From Patiria miniata (Eukaryota > Echinodermata > Asteroidea > Valvatida > Asterinidae), in NCBI RefSeq assembly GCF_015706575.1, contig NW_024037062.1, positions 6,258,811 to 6,322,810 on the forward strand: a DNA stretch of 64,000 nt, read 5' to 3'. How positions within the stretch are numbered: the stretch's first letter is position 1; every line of letters starts with the position of its first letter. A model generated the notes under the pieces. The model did not search any database and was not told the origin of the DNA. It was given only the letters and a program-made list of their open reading frames with translations. Below, one piece after another: positions 43,651-55,784 of this stretch. Made by a program: the position numbers and the translations under genes.

Positions 43651-46600
43651 CGTAAACATGCGAGTGTGCAGAATAGTCCCATGTGTTTCATTGCACGCTA
43701 CGGTATTTCCGTAGGCCCCCCATTTCTCGTTTGTTTGAGTATCATCGGTTTTCCACAGAGCTAAGTGTTGTGTATAACGTCTGATATTTCGAAACATGCA
43801 GATATATTCAAGCCGCGCGCCAGCCAATTGGAGTCGACTTTACTAAATAGTAAGGTAATTTCATTCCCAACTCAGGACTAATGGTTTGATTGGTCAATTC
43901 GAATGCAGTGTTTTGTAATACAACAGCCGGGCGCATATTGCGTAAATGATACAGAGCGCGTGACACGTGTTTTTTTTATCCATGTCTATGACGCGCAAAG
44001 GTTGAATGACCGAAGACCCGATGTAAAAAAAACGCCCGCTGATTGGTCAATATCTAAAAGGTCAAGAAGCAGTACCTTGCAATACAGATCAGCGAATCTG
44101 TTCATATGTAATTTATTACATAGACTAATTTCTAGTAGGCCCCGAATTTGTCGAGGCCCTAGGCACAGTGTGCCCATTAGGTAATCCAGGCCTAGGTGGG
44201 ACCAGTCAGTGGCCGTGTCACGCACACAGCCTTATTTGACCTCAGTTTCTTGTCCCCATGTCATGCATATATGGCCCAAAAGCCTACGAGAGTTTTTACG
44301 AGTCTGTATTCAAGACTACAAAAAACAAGAACAGTTCTAGATACATGCACTGTTTGGCCCAGATGGCGACGTTAAGACGTTGCGACCTGTCAAACAAAAA
44401 TCATATTTTATAGCAACAAAAGTGAGGGCCGTTTGTTTTTAGGTGTACATTCTATTCTTAAAAAAGCCGGAAGAAATGGCAAGGTTTCAGTAAATAGATA
44501 GTGTACGCTTCATTCTTATGTGAAAAACGTGCAGGAGACTTCTATTTTTTTGGTCCAGACTTCTAGACTTTTGCGAGATTTCATGATTTGCAATTACATG
44601 TAAGCGTGCAAACATACGTAAGTACTGACGTAGGTACGTACAGCCATATGGTTGCTACGGCAAAGTGTCGGTCGTTGTAGAGGAAGGCTAATCCGATTAC
44701 GTACTAAGACACTGTAACAGAGCATTGAGATTCGTGAACCCACCAAAACATGGCCTTTTGAACATTTCGTTTCTCAGAAAATATGCTCGGTATGATTGCG
44801 ATGTCACATTCTAACTGAAGAAAGAATTTTAAACTTCATGTCAGTGAAAAAAATCGCCGCCATCGATGCCGAAACGTCGATACTGGTTACTGTCAAAGCT
44901 GACCATCAAGTCTGGAAGAAATCGTTCGAAAACTTCTCCAAATGCATTTATCCCAATTTCTAGGAATTTACCCAAGTTGTTATTTCACCAGATAATTGAA
45001 CACTTATATAATCGAAGTATATTCAGAATATCTGCTTAATCTGTTGTTGCGGACGCTAGTGTTACACTTTGAACCACCTCTAAGGAAATTTTGAAGACGA
45101 TCTGAAAAATTATTTGCCGACCCAACCCATGTGCATTGTTCCGCAAAGCGCCGTAGATGCTACGGCTGATCGATTTTTGCCCGGCACACAATGATGACCG
45201 GCATATTAACATATTCATAAGCTGCGTCACTCGGCGTGACATGGCTTGGGTCTCGGTATCGACCAATGGAAGCCGGCAAAAAGGGTGATATTTGTTAATT
45301 AACAACTCGTGAAGGAGGCTTTTATGCATATGTTTACTGGACACCTTAATGGATAGGAACCTCAATAATATTCGTGAGGCTTGAAAAGATTGATAGATAT
45401 TGCGCACGTCAGTGTTACAATTTTCAAAATTGCACGTAGCAAGGCCTCTTTTTCAAATTTCAACGAAAGGTAATAAACACATCACAACGACTATTAACAC
45501 ATACTTGGATCATTAAAGGGGAAATGAATCCTGAAAATTGCAAAACGATACGGTCTTCCCAACGGGAGAAATTATTTTTCAAAGGTTTCACCCGTCAACG
45601 TGAACATGTCTGTGTACATGTAGTTTCATTCAAAAGTAACCTTTAGAAATCGCCCTTCGCAACCATATGGCTGCGTAGGCCTGAAAAAAATTGTGAATAG
45701 CGCGCGCGAACGCGTAATGAATGATTTATGAATATTAAGCAGGCCATCTCGAGCTAGCTCGACCAATGTCTGATTTTTGCTACAACTAATAAGGAATGTC
45801 AATATCTTTAAATTATAATTGAATGCCCTGTCACGAGTTGGTAGCTGTATGGAATAACCCATATCTAGAGATTTACAGGAATGACACCCAAATGGCAGGA
45901 CCAATTCTTGAATAAAGTTTTGCCTGTAAGCCTATATGTGTGGATGTTTATATCCTACTTTTTAAATTTCTTTCCAATTAACATCATTTCATTTAAAGCG
46001 CGTTTTGTAGCCCAGTTGGATTGATCCATGACGCAGTGTCCCTTTAAGCTTGAGTAACAATTTAATTAGGCCCTAGGCCGCGGTTATGCGGCATCCCGAG
46101 TCATTTAATAAGAGGGAAACAAGCGTAGTATTATTTTCATTGTAAGGTTTGTGAAGTAAACAGCTTTTTAACATTACGGGTTGTTCCAACCCTGAAATTG
46201 TGGGTGGATTAGCTTTTACTGAAACAAATTCTGGTCAGTTTCTGGTCACCCCAACGATCAAGTGAGCTGCTCCATAGTAATCGGAATCTTCATTAAGCAG
46301 GGGAATCTGCCTCGATATTTATTTATTTATTTTGTTATTCTTTTTTTTTTGCGGTCAGACTCTACTCGCAAGTTGGTAAGGGCCTGAATGGCTGACAGGA
46401 TTTCTTGATTTACTTCGCTGGGCTGCGACTGCAAGGAGCTGTCTTCCTGAGACGTGTTACAAGAGTCAAATCATGCACGAGTGACAGGTGAAAATCTTTT
46501 TTTTTTGACTTTTTTGCCCAATAAGAAGAAGCCTTCGGCTCTGGGCATTATCCGCGACCAGGTCGGTTTTAAATGTACTTGTTTGAAATCGTCTATTCAA

Positions 46601-47029
46601 AGTCATATGATTTGGTGGGTGTCCTCGAAGCAATATACCCCCAGGGAACACGAATACGTATAAACTTGGGACCAACCGTATTTTTTCTTGTTTACCCATC
46701 TTATCAAGATGGTAAAAAGTGCAAACAGCTCACGATGGGACCATTTTAGGAGAGCACTGTCCGAAAATATGATTTTATCTGGTTTTTTTTTTTTTTTTTT
46801 TATAAATAAGCTTCGAAAGTAACAGTTTTTAGGAGCTGGAAGGCAAGAGATCCCGGGCGAACAATTTGACAGTTATTTTGGGCGAACGCTACGCTCGATT
46901 TTTACGGCTATGGTGTTTAGAAGCCGTAATATATCAGCCTAAAAGCCCACCCTCAACACGACAAATGGGACTAAGTTAAAAGCGGTTTCGGCATGACAAA
47001 AATTGTCCCTACAAAAATATCGCACCTAC

Positions 47030-47216
47030 CTTTCGTACAGGAGACATGGACCGCATCCAGTTGGTCTCGAAAGACGTCCAGTTGGCTATATAACGGACGC
47101 AGAGCTGCTTCGAGACACGAATCGCAGTCACTGTCGGCGTGTGCGGTTGCAGCAAACAGGCAGCACTGGACCACCACGGCAAAAAGAGCTATCAGAAGGC
47201 ACTTCATCTTGATCAT
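47030..47216 (-). CDS. Duplicate of discoidin gene 1 exon 1
   Basis: Identical in sequence to 41963-42149, including the donor AAAG/GTAGGT in phase 1. If the duplication is real it offers a second first exon and a second copy of the promoter region to the same discoidin exons at 40976-40371, with a first intron of about 6 kb. There is no second copy of those downstream exons in the window. Confidence 0.7.
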
Positions 47217-48431
47217 CAGAGACACACACTGTACTCGAATCAGTTGCAGAATCGCACTTATGAAGGTATACAATTATGTATGCTAGTTTGGAGAAAACGT
47301 TGGTTCTTAGCATGACATTTTTACAATGAATGACAATGCAAATAATGATGAATAGGTAATTCAAGTCCCGCTGAGTAGTCAATTTAGAAGCTTATGATGT
47401 CTAACATCTGCTCATGTAATATGACCCACTGGGCTTGTCATTGGTGCGTGTCTGTATGTATTTGTGAGGAATTTCTCAATTTTCTTCAATAGTGCAAAAC
47501 AAATATGTAATTCAACCAACTGACTTCTAACTATTGATATTACATTTGTATTTACATATAGATTTCCTGGAACATCGTTGGTGCCACCGATACGACTACC
47601 CCATCTGTGCTGTTGATCTACCGACCTCACTTATTAGTGTGGCAATTACAACACATAACGTACTGTAGTCCAGCAGCCAGAGAGAGAACTGTGTTTTGTT
47701 GGATACTAACATATATTTCTTCTTGCATATTCTATGCAAGGAGATCAAACTTTTGTAGAATTTGAATGATGACACCTTCGCAGGGTTGGGCAATGTTGGA
47801 TATCGATTATTTATTTACTGATATGTTATCAATACATATGGTGTGCGCGCAGTTAAAACAAACACACAAACTCACAAATGTTAATATAGATGTCCCACAT
47901 TTACCTGTTAAGAGGCATGAAGCATTATAATAGCCTTAAAAAATGTAGGAATTGGGTGAGGAGTGGTTAGGATGCGGCCTAGGGCGTGGCTAGGGCATAC
48001 ACAAGTTTAAATGAACTTTAACACTATAAATCCACAAACTTCAGGTTAGGATTCATTATGTTGTCATTTTAAATCCAATTCCATGTAACATTACATGACT
48101 TTCTAAGACAGATTATTGAGGCTGCATTGGGGGCGTGGCCTGAGGAGATAATAAGTGTTGAATCAAATGTAACATGACAAAACCATCATATTTCAAGTGC
48201 CATGTCGATTTGTTAAGACCAATAAGCATGATTGTACTAAAAATGCCTGTGTTAGCGTGGGTTTGTAAACACCGGCAATCGTGGACGTAGGACAAAAGAA
48301 TTGGGGCGCAAACAATACGTCCACGATTGACCGAACGTCCACAATCTCAAATCGTGTACAAAACCAATGAGAGCTGTCGCTAAAAAATTGCCGGCATTTA
48401 CACAGGTGTGTGTGAGTTGTGGGTAGCCATT

Positions 48432-48717
48432 ACATTCACTGCGTGGACTTCCGAGCAAAAGAGGTCCACATAAACCAAGTAGAGACGACGTTGTGTGGAC
48501 TTGGGCAAGTCCACATAGTGTTTTCCTATTTCTGGAAAACAGGTTTAAAGGCATTTTTTGGTTAGGTTTATCCGTGGTAAAATGAAGAGAAACACTAAAG
48601 AGGATCATAGAAAAAAATTGGGTTGAAAGCGTTTTCACAGTTTGAGAAAAAGAGGTTTTTTTCACTGGTTTTTCTTCACTACATGAAACCAAGGGAATGT
48701 CCCCACTTGGTATGTAA
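48432..48717 (+). mobile_element. 280-bp MITE family 'R1', duplicate of the 43365 copy
   Basis: Same sequence as 43365-43650; it owes its presence here to the 5-kb duplication, not to separate insertion. Confidence 0.8.
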
Positions 48718-51639
48718 CGTAAACATGCGAGTGTGCAGAATAGTCCCATGTGTTTCATTGCACGCTACGGTATTTCCGTAGGCCCCCCATTTCTCGTTTG
48801 TTTGAGTATCATCGGTTTTCCACAGAGCTAAGTGTTGTGTATAACGTCTGATATTTCGAAACATGCAGATATATTCAAGCCGCGCGCCAGCCAATTGGAG
48901 TCGACTTTACTAAATAGTAAGGTAATTTCATTCCCAACTCAGGACTAATGGTTTGATTGGTCAATTCGAATGCAGTGTTTTGTAATACAACAGCCGGGCG
49001 CATATTGCGTAAATGATACAGAGCGCGTGACACGTGTTTTTTTTATCCATGTCTATGACGCGCAAAGGTTGAATGACCGAAGACCCGATGTAAAAAAAAC
49101 GCCCGCTGATTGGTCAATATCTAAAAGGTCAAGAAGCAGTACCTTGCAATACAGATCAGCGAATCTGTTCATATGTAATTTATTACATAGACTAATTTCT
49201 AGTAGGCCCCGAATTTGTCGAGGCCCTAGGCACAGTGTGCCCATTAGGTAATCCAGGCCTAGGTGGGACCAGTCAGTGGCCGTGTCACGCACACAGCCTT
49301 ATTTGACCTCAGTTTCTTGTCCCCATGTCATGCATATATGGCCCAAAAGCCTACGAGAGTTTTTACGAGTCTGTATTCAAGACTACAAAAAACAAGAACA
49401 GTTCTAGATACATGCACTGTTTGGCCCAGATGGCGACGTTAAGACGTTGCGACCTGTCAAACAAAAATCATATTTTATAGCAACAAAAGTGAGGGCCGTT
49501 TGTTTTTAGGTGTACATTCTATTCTTAAAAAAGCCGGAAGAAATGGCAAGGTTTCAGTAAATAGATAGTGTACGCTTCATTCTTATGTGAAAAACGTGCA
49601 GGAGACTTCTATTTTTTTGGTCCAGACTTCTAGACTTTTGCGAGATTTCATGATTTGCAATTACATGTAAGCGTGCAAACATACGTAAGTACTGACGTAG
49701 GTACGTACAGCCATATGGTTGCTACGGCAAAGTGTCGGTCGTTGTAGAGGAAGGCTAATCCGATTACGTACTAAGACACTGTAACAGAGCATTGAGATTC
49801 GTGAACCCACCAAAACATGGCCTTTTGAACATTTCGTTTCTCAGAAAATATGCTCGGTATGATTGCGATGTCACATTCTAACTGAAGAAAGAATTTTAAA
49901 CTTCATGTCAGTGAAAAAAATCGCCGCCATCGATGCCGAAACGTCGATACTGGTTACTGTCAAAGCTGACCATCAAGTCTGGAAGAAATCGTTCGAAAAC
50001 TTCTCCAAATGCATTTATCCCAATTTCTAGGAATTTACCCAAGTTGTTATTTCACCAGATAATTGAACACTTATATAATCGAAGTATATTCAGAATATCT
50101 GCTTAATCTGTTGTTGCGGACGCTAGTGTTACACTTTGAACCACCTCTAAGGAAATTTTGAAGACGATCTGAAAAATTATTTGCCGACCCAACCCATGTG
50201 CATTGTTCCGCAAAGCGCCGTAGATGCTACGGCTGATCGATTTTTGCCCGGCACACAATGATGACCGGCATATTAACATATTCATAAGCTGCGTCACTCG
50301 GCGTGACATGGCTTGGGTCTCGGTATCGACCAATGGAAGCCGGCAAAAAGGGTGATATTTGTTAATTAACAACTCGTGAAGGAGGCTTTTATGCATATGT
50401 TTACTGGACACCTTAATGGATAGGAACCTCAATAATATTCGTGAGGCTTGAAAAGATTGATAGATATTGCGCACGTCAGTGTTACAATTTTCAAAATTGC
50501 ACGTAGCAAGGCCTCTTTTTCAAATTTCAACGAAAGGTAATAAACACATCACAACGACTATTAACACATACTTGGATCATTAAAGGGGAAATGAATCCTG
50601 AAAATTGCAAAACGATACGGTCTTCCCAACGGGAGAAATTATTTTTCAAAGGTTTCACCCGTCAACGTGAACATGTCTGTGTACATGTAGTTTCATTCAA
50701 AAGTAACCTTTAGAAATCGCCCTTCGCAACCATATGGCTGCGTAGGCCTGAAAAAAATTGTGAATAGCGCGCGCGAACGCGTAATGAATGATTTATGAAT
50801 ATTAAGCAGGCCATCTCGAGCTAGCTCGACCAATGTCTGATTTTTGCTACAACTAATAAGGAATGTCAATATCTTTAAATTATAATTGAATGCCCTGTCA
50901 CGAGTTGGTAGCTGTATGGAATAACCCATATCTAGAGATTTACAGGAATGACACCCAAATGGCAGGACCAATTCTTGAATAAAGTTTTGCCTGTAAGCCT
51001 ATATGTGTGGATGTTTATATCCTACTTTTTAAATTTCTTTCCAATTAACATCATTTCATTTAAAGCGCGTTTTGTAGCCCAGTTGGATTGATCCATGACG
51101 CAGTGTCCCTTTAAGCTTGAGTAACAATTTAATTAGGCCCTAGGCCGCGGTTATGCGGCATCCCGAGTCATTTAATAAGAGGGAAACAAGCGTAGTATTA
51201 TTTTCATTGTAAGGTTTGTGAAGTAAACAGCTTTTTAACATTACGGGTTGTTCCAACCCTGAAATTGTGGGTGGATTAGCTTTTACTGAAACAAATTCTG
51301 GTCAGTTTCTGGTCACCCCAACGATCAAGTGAGCTGCTCCATAGTAATCGGAATCTTCATTAAGCAGGGGAATCTGCCTCGATATTTATTTATTTATTTT
51401 GTTATTCTTTTTTTTTTGCGGTCAGACTCTACTCGCAAGTTGGTAAGGGCCTGAATGGCTGACAGGATTTCTTGATTTACTTCGCTGGGCTGCGACTGCA
51501 AGGAGCTGTCTTCCTGAGACGTGTTACAAGAGTCAAATCATGCACGAGTGACAGGTGAAAATCCAGTTAACAACACTAAGGTTCACTGCTTGACCGAGCT
51601 TGAGCTAAAAGCTAAAGCTTTATGCAAGGGTCATTATAT

Positions 51640-52935
51640 TGTGGATTATAGACCATTAATTATCATGTTGCGGCCATTTTTATTTTTTTTCCCGTTCAGA
51701 ACAAGGTAACCAAAGCGAGGCTGGAAGGAAAAACAGTCTGGTTACTTTTTGCCCAAAATCACTATCGTTCAGGACTGAAATGGCGGTAGCATGATAAAGG
51801 TACATATACATGTGTATTGTGTTTGTACCATACTATCTATGACTATTGTTAGTATGTGGCCCAAGGAACGGGAAAACGCACAGCTGCTTCGTTATGTTAG
51901 GCAAGTGTATAGCGCCCTCATGTGACGGGTGAAGATGTGACATCCCCCTTTTTTGAAAATAAAAATGTAATTTTAAGAATAATCTTTTCCAAACTTGACA
52001 TACACAGTTCTTTTAAAAAGAGAGAGGATGATTAAATAAATGATTATAATTGATCAGTCTGTATCCACTCTTGCAAAAGAAAGAGAATCGTTTGATTGTA
52101 ATTAAAATATATAGTAGTTTTCCCAAAATTCTTGGATTAAAAATAATGTCTACTGACTGTTTTGCTTAGACTTCTTTTCTTTTTTTTGGTTCTTGTGAGT
52201 TACAGGATTATCAAATAAACTTTTTAATTTTTTTGGAAGAAAAAACAAATTAAGATAATTAAATAAAAATCCAAAAGAAAATTGTGCTTTCTCAAATCAA
52301 AATGAATTGAATTTTGGATCCGGCAAAACCGGATTTTTCTTGTTGTTCTTTCTGATGAAAATTTGGTTTCCTGCTGGTAATAAGAGTGTGAATTAAAAAT
52401 CAAGTGATTTACACCGAAAATGCTTAGCCAGAGCACTGATGTAGAGTCTGATGGAGAATCGGATGGAGATCAATGTTCACAATGACAGTCTTTCTGGCCT
52501 TCGCACAAGCCTTCCAAAGCGAGTCTTGTAGAGTTGCTTTTGGATCGCCTGGGTGGTAGGTGTCTGTGATGTCATTGAGTAACTTGCAGTTGGTGAGTCG
52601 GATGATGGTGGTACTTGACGACTTGGGAGTCAAGGTTAAAGGTCATGGTCTTCCTGGCTGGCTCTATGTCACGGATGTGTGTACGGTGTCGACGTAAAAT
52701 ACTGCCGTTAGGGGTGTTGACCATGTATGATCGGGGTTCATGACATTTCTCCTTGACGGTGGCTGGTGTCCATCGGCCGGGTATCGGATCTCGGATGGAG
52801 ACTGCTTGGCCTGTCTTGAGAGGTGGGAGGCCGGTGGCATGTTTGTCGTGGTACTGTTTCTGGCTCAGTTGTCGCTGATAGAAACGGTCTTGAATTTCAT
52901 CTCACGACCTCATGTGACGGGTGGAGATGCGACAA
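51640..52935 (-). mobile_element. Ty3/Gypsy LTR retrotransposon fossil fragment
   Basis: On the minus strand, about 52900-52640 encodes the C-terminal end of a Gypsy-type integrase/polyprotein (tracts such as QKQYHDKHAT, PPLKTGQAV, WTPATV, YMVNTPNGSILRR). About 51955-51943 is a polypurine tract (AAAAAAGGGGGA read on the minus strand), followed by a TGTCACATC start of a 3' LTR running towards lower coordinates. A similar LTR-head tract ('catgtgacgggtggagatg') recurs at 52911-52930. It is a broken, rearranged remnant with most of the element missing; age is moderate. Confidence 0.75.
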
Positions 52936-53689
52936 CTATATACTAAATATGTACAACACACTCGCGCTCTTGTGCAAAAACAACAATAAAATCCACTTGT
53001 CATTGAGATGATTGAGATTGCTTATGTGTATTTTGTTTATTCGGTGGTTAGTAATCAGTGATGATTATCAGAGCAGTGTTTGATTTACTTAGCTTTATAT
53101 TTCCTTTCATCATAATTAATTTAATTATATAAATGAACATTTCAAATTTACGGACTTTACAACCAACGTGGTGAATGGCGTAGGCAGTCAAAGGCCAAAG
53201 CTTGTACATGGGCAATGCCCAAAAAGTAAACAATTCGAAGTTGAAATTTAACAGAAAGAAAATTATTACACTTAAAAAAAACAGATAAAAGACTAACATT
53301 ACTTTGAAGTAGCTACAGAAATATTTACCAAATAAAACATTGATTGGTTAAGGCCAAGAATTACACGTGATATTATTCATAAGTAAATCAATTGAGAGAA
53401 GTGTTTGGAACGATATATGCAAAATAATTCATCATTCCTATTTATTACAATTATTCAGCAGGTATTTTGAAACCACCAATTGACCCATGAGGGGTGGTGC
53501 AGAGAGACTATTCTTGCTGTACACTGGATATAGTATTGTTGCGTTCCCGCAAATTGCGCAGTTTACTTCTTTCCCAACCAATCCATTCCACTCCGTGCAC
53601 AGCGTAATGCTTGCAGCGATTCTGTGTGCCCTCACACAGCGCGAAGCTTTACCACGAAGTCTTAGACACACGTAGAAGTGTGCAGCACA
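52936..53689. other. AT-rich sequence, nothing recognised
   Basis: No coding potential and no repeat matched within the window. Confidence 0.4.
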
Positions 53690-54606
53690 TTGCATGTACA
53701 GTACGCTATTGTATAGCGCGCAATGCATGTAGCACTCACTGCTATTGAACATGTACCGCCATGGGACATGTACTTAGGACTTAGCCATTTTCCCTCCACC
53801 TTTCCCCGGAGTCGATGCGAATTCCCCTCACACACCTTACCTCGCATCCGACTCACATTGACCCCAAGCATTTAGCGAATGTGGCTCGCTAAAACCTACC
53901 CGTGTATTCACCCCTTAGTGACCCCGTACACCCCAGCGAGTGTGTCCCGCTAACCCACTGGCCGAGACCCACGGTAGCTAGAGGTCAGGTTACGTCCTTC
54001 GTCTCATAGTTTTACTCCATAGCATTAGTGTGTAGATTCTTACCTAGTCTAGAGACTAAGTCTTGTACACAAGCCTATGTACCGAGAAGTTATTCCCTTT
54101 CCCTTTTCCTTGAGGATCAGTTCCCCGTAACGCACCCACGAGTGATCCTACTTCGCCCGCTAACCACTGCTCTCGGACTTTCTCCCACTAGAATGTCTGT
54201 CAGTCGTGTACAAATCTCCCATAGAGAACTTTCCCCATGCCTTGTGTACACGGATGCATTATTCATAACTACCAGAATCCAATGCTCCCATTGGCTAAGA
54301 CGCGCACCCAAAAGTGTATATAAAGCGCGCAGAAATTGCAGTTCTGGTCATTGTTGATCTGGGCTCTGACCCCGACAGAGTTCCTGACATGTACACGTAG
54401 ATTATCGAGCTGTCCGCTCACTGACCAAAGACCCTTGTCTGTACCAGATAATCATGTACGCCTTAACTTTACATTGTATAGAGTGCGCCCTCTATTGAGC
54501 TGAGATGTAAATAATCCCAAATAAAGTACTAGTGTGTGTGTGTGTGTAAGATATTTGTATCTGACTCTTTATTTGATAATGTCTCTCACCCCAGAGAGAC
54601 GTTACA
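53690..54606 (+). mobile_element. Possible solo LTR (family uncertain)
   Basis: A region of about 0.9 kb has the signals of a long terminal repeat on the plus strand. There is a TATA box ('gtatataaagc') near 54315, an AATAAA polyadenylation signal at 54520-54525 followed by a (GT)n tract, and an end in '...gacgttaca'. No primer-binding site or internal region follows, so if it is an LTR it is solitary. The left boundary and the target duplication could not be found. A host promoter is the alternative. Confidence 0.4.
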
Positions 54607-55784
54607 GTATGTAGCTGCCTTTACCACATAACAACTGATCCGCAGATCGCATATATGTCTTACCTTTTCCCGCAGTCAATCGCTATGTATTTGTTCCTTA
54701 AAAAGTCTCCTTTTTTTGCAGTTTTAAACAACGACCTCGAATGACCCCTAGATGACCTTTGACCTCCAACTTTGAAAGAGTTGTGATGAACCCCCACCCA
54801 AGGATCACTCAATCTAAGTGACATAAAATCCATCAAATTCTGTAGACAAAGAAAGATTTGGAGCACATTTGAACAAAACAATGACCTCTACATTACATTA
54901 AATTTGACCTCAGTATCTGATGAAGAATTGTGTCTTCTCATGGAAGGGTCACTGCATCTTAAGTTCATCAAAATTCATGAAAGCATATACAATATCGTAA
55001 ACTTCCCAACGACTGTATTACAGCATATTATGAACCTCAGTTGACCTTATCCACTACTCGATGCTCTACGCTTGGGTCCAAGTGTCATGGAATTCGGGTG
55101 GATATTTATTACATGAGAGCAATTCCAAAAACGTTAAAATACGGTGATCCCAGCAGATGGGGGTTCAGGGGTACTTACTTGCATTGTACTTTTATCCCGT
55201 TTCTTGAACATGCACATACATGTACTTCTGGGGGGGGACCTTTTTCAAAAGAAAAATTGTTGGGTACCAGTCGGCACCTTTGTTCCATTTGTGTGCAGTA
55301 TTCTACAATGTAGCCCTTGTAAGTACGGGTTTACAGGTCTATACGGTCAACCAGTTACAGAATTTAGGACTGGAAATGTCCCCCAAAACTTTGTTTAGGC
55401 GACAGAAGAATGCAAGTTACTTGAACTCCTTGTGTACTTGCATAATATTACTCGCAGAAACGTGTTTGATTAATCTGGCTTATTATGACATTATTGAAAA
55501 GAATATTATGAATTCGATCTGGATCATTATTATGAAATATCATACAGCATTTCTTCTTTAAATTAACTGATAGTCTTTTGCAATTTATTCATATAAACAG
55601 AATCCAGCTCCAAATTTAAAACACTTACTGCTTCTTTAAGATCATCACTACTACAATGTATAAAATAAATTTGTAACATCTGCAAAGAGAATACATTCTA
55701 AAATATCTGAAGAATTTGGCAAATGAGGGTGGGCTGGGGTGGGCCAAACCCTTGGCAGAAAAATAAGAAAATAATGCAGAAAAA
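54607..55784. other. Non-coding, nothing firmly recognised
   Basis: 'ctagatgacctttgacctcc' and similar TGACCT words near 54720-54780 and 54890 look like fragments of a dispersed repeat. No gene is supported. Confidence 0.4.

Larger units (their letters stand above)
41437..46502. repeat. 5,066-bp direct duplication, first copy
   Basis: Begins at the T run before 'gacttttttgcccaataaga' and ends at 'gtgacaggtgaaaatc' before a 10-T run. The next 5,066 bp repeat it, by eye without substitutions, with a 1-base difference in the T run near 41720. Contents are gene 1's signal-peptide exon, one R1 MITE (43365-43650), the short conserved motif at 46000, and otherwise unrecognised sequence. The left flank has four T and the right junction ten, so the joining tract is not simply copied from either edge. 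Confidence 0.95.
46503..51566. repeat. 5,066-bp direct duplication, second copy
   Basis: Every landmark of the first copy recurs 5,066-5,067 bp further on. After the final 'gtgacaggtgaaaatc' this copy continues into unique sequence ('cagttaacaacactaag'). Identity over 5 kb including introns and repeats means either a very recent tandem duplication or two reads of one locus left side by side in assembly. Confidence 0.95.

Noticed and set aside
43185-43691. 168-codon minus-strand frame, repeated at 48252-48758
   Set aside because: Most of it reads antisense through an R1 MITE. Similar peptides arise from the other R1 copies, so this is repeat-derived.
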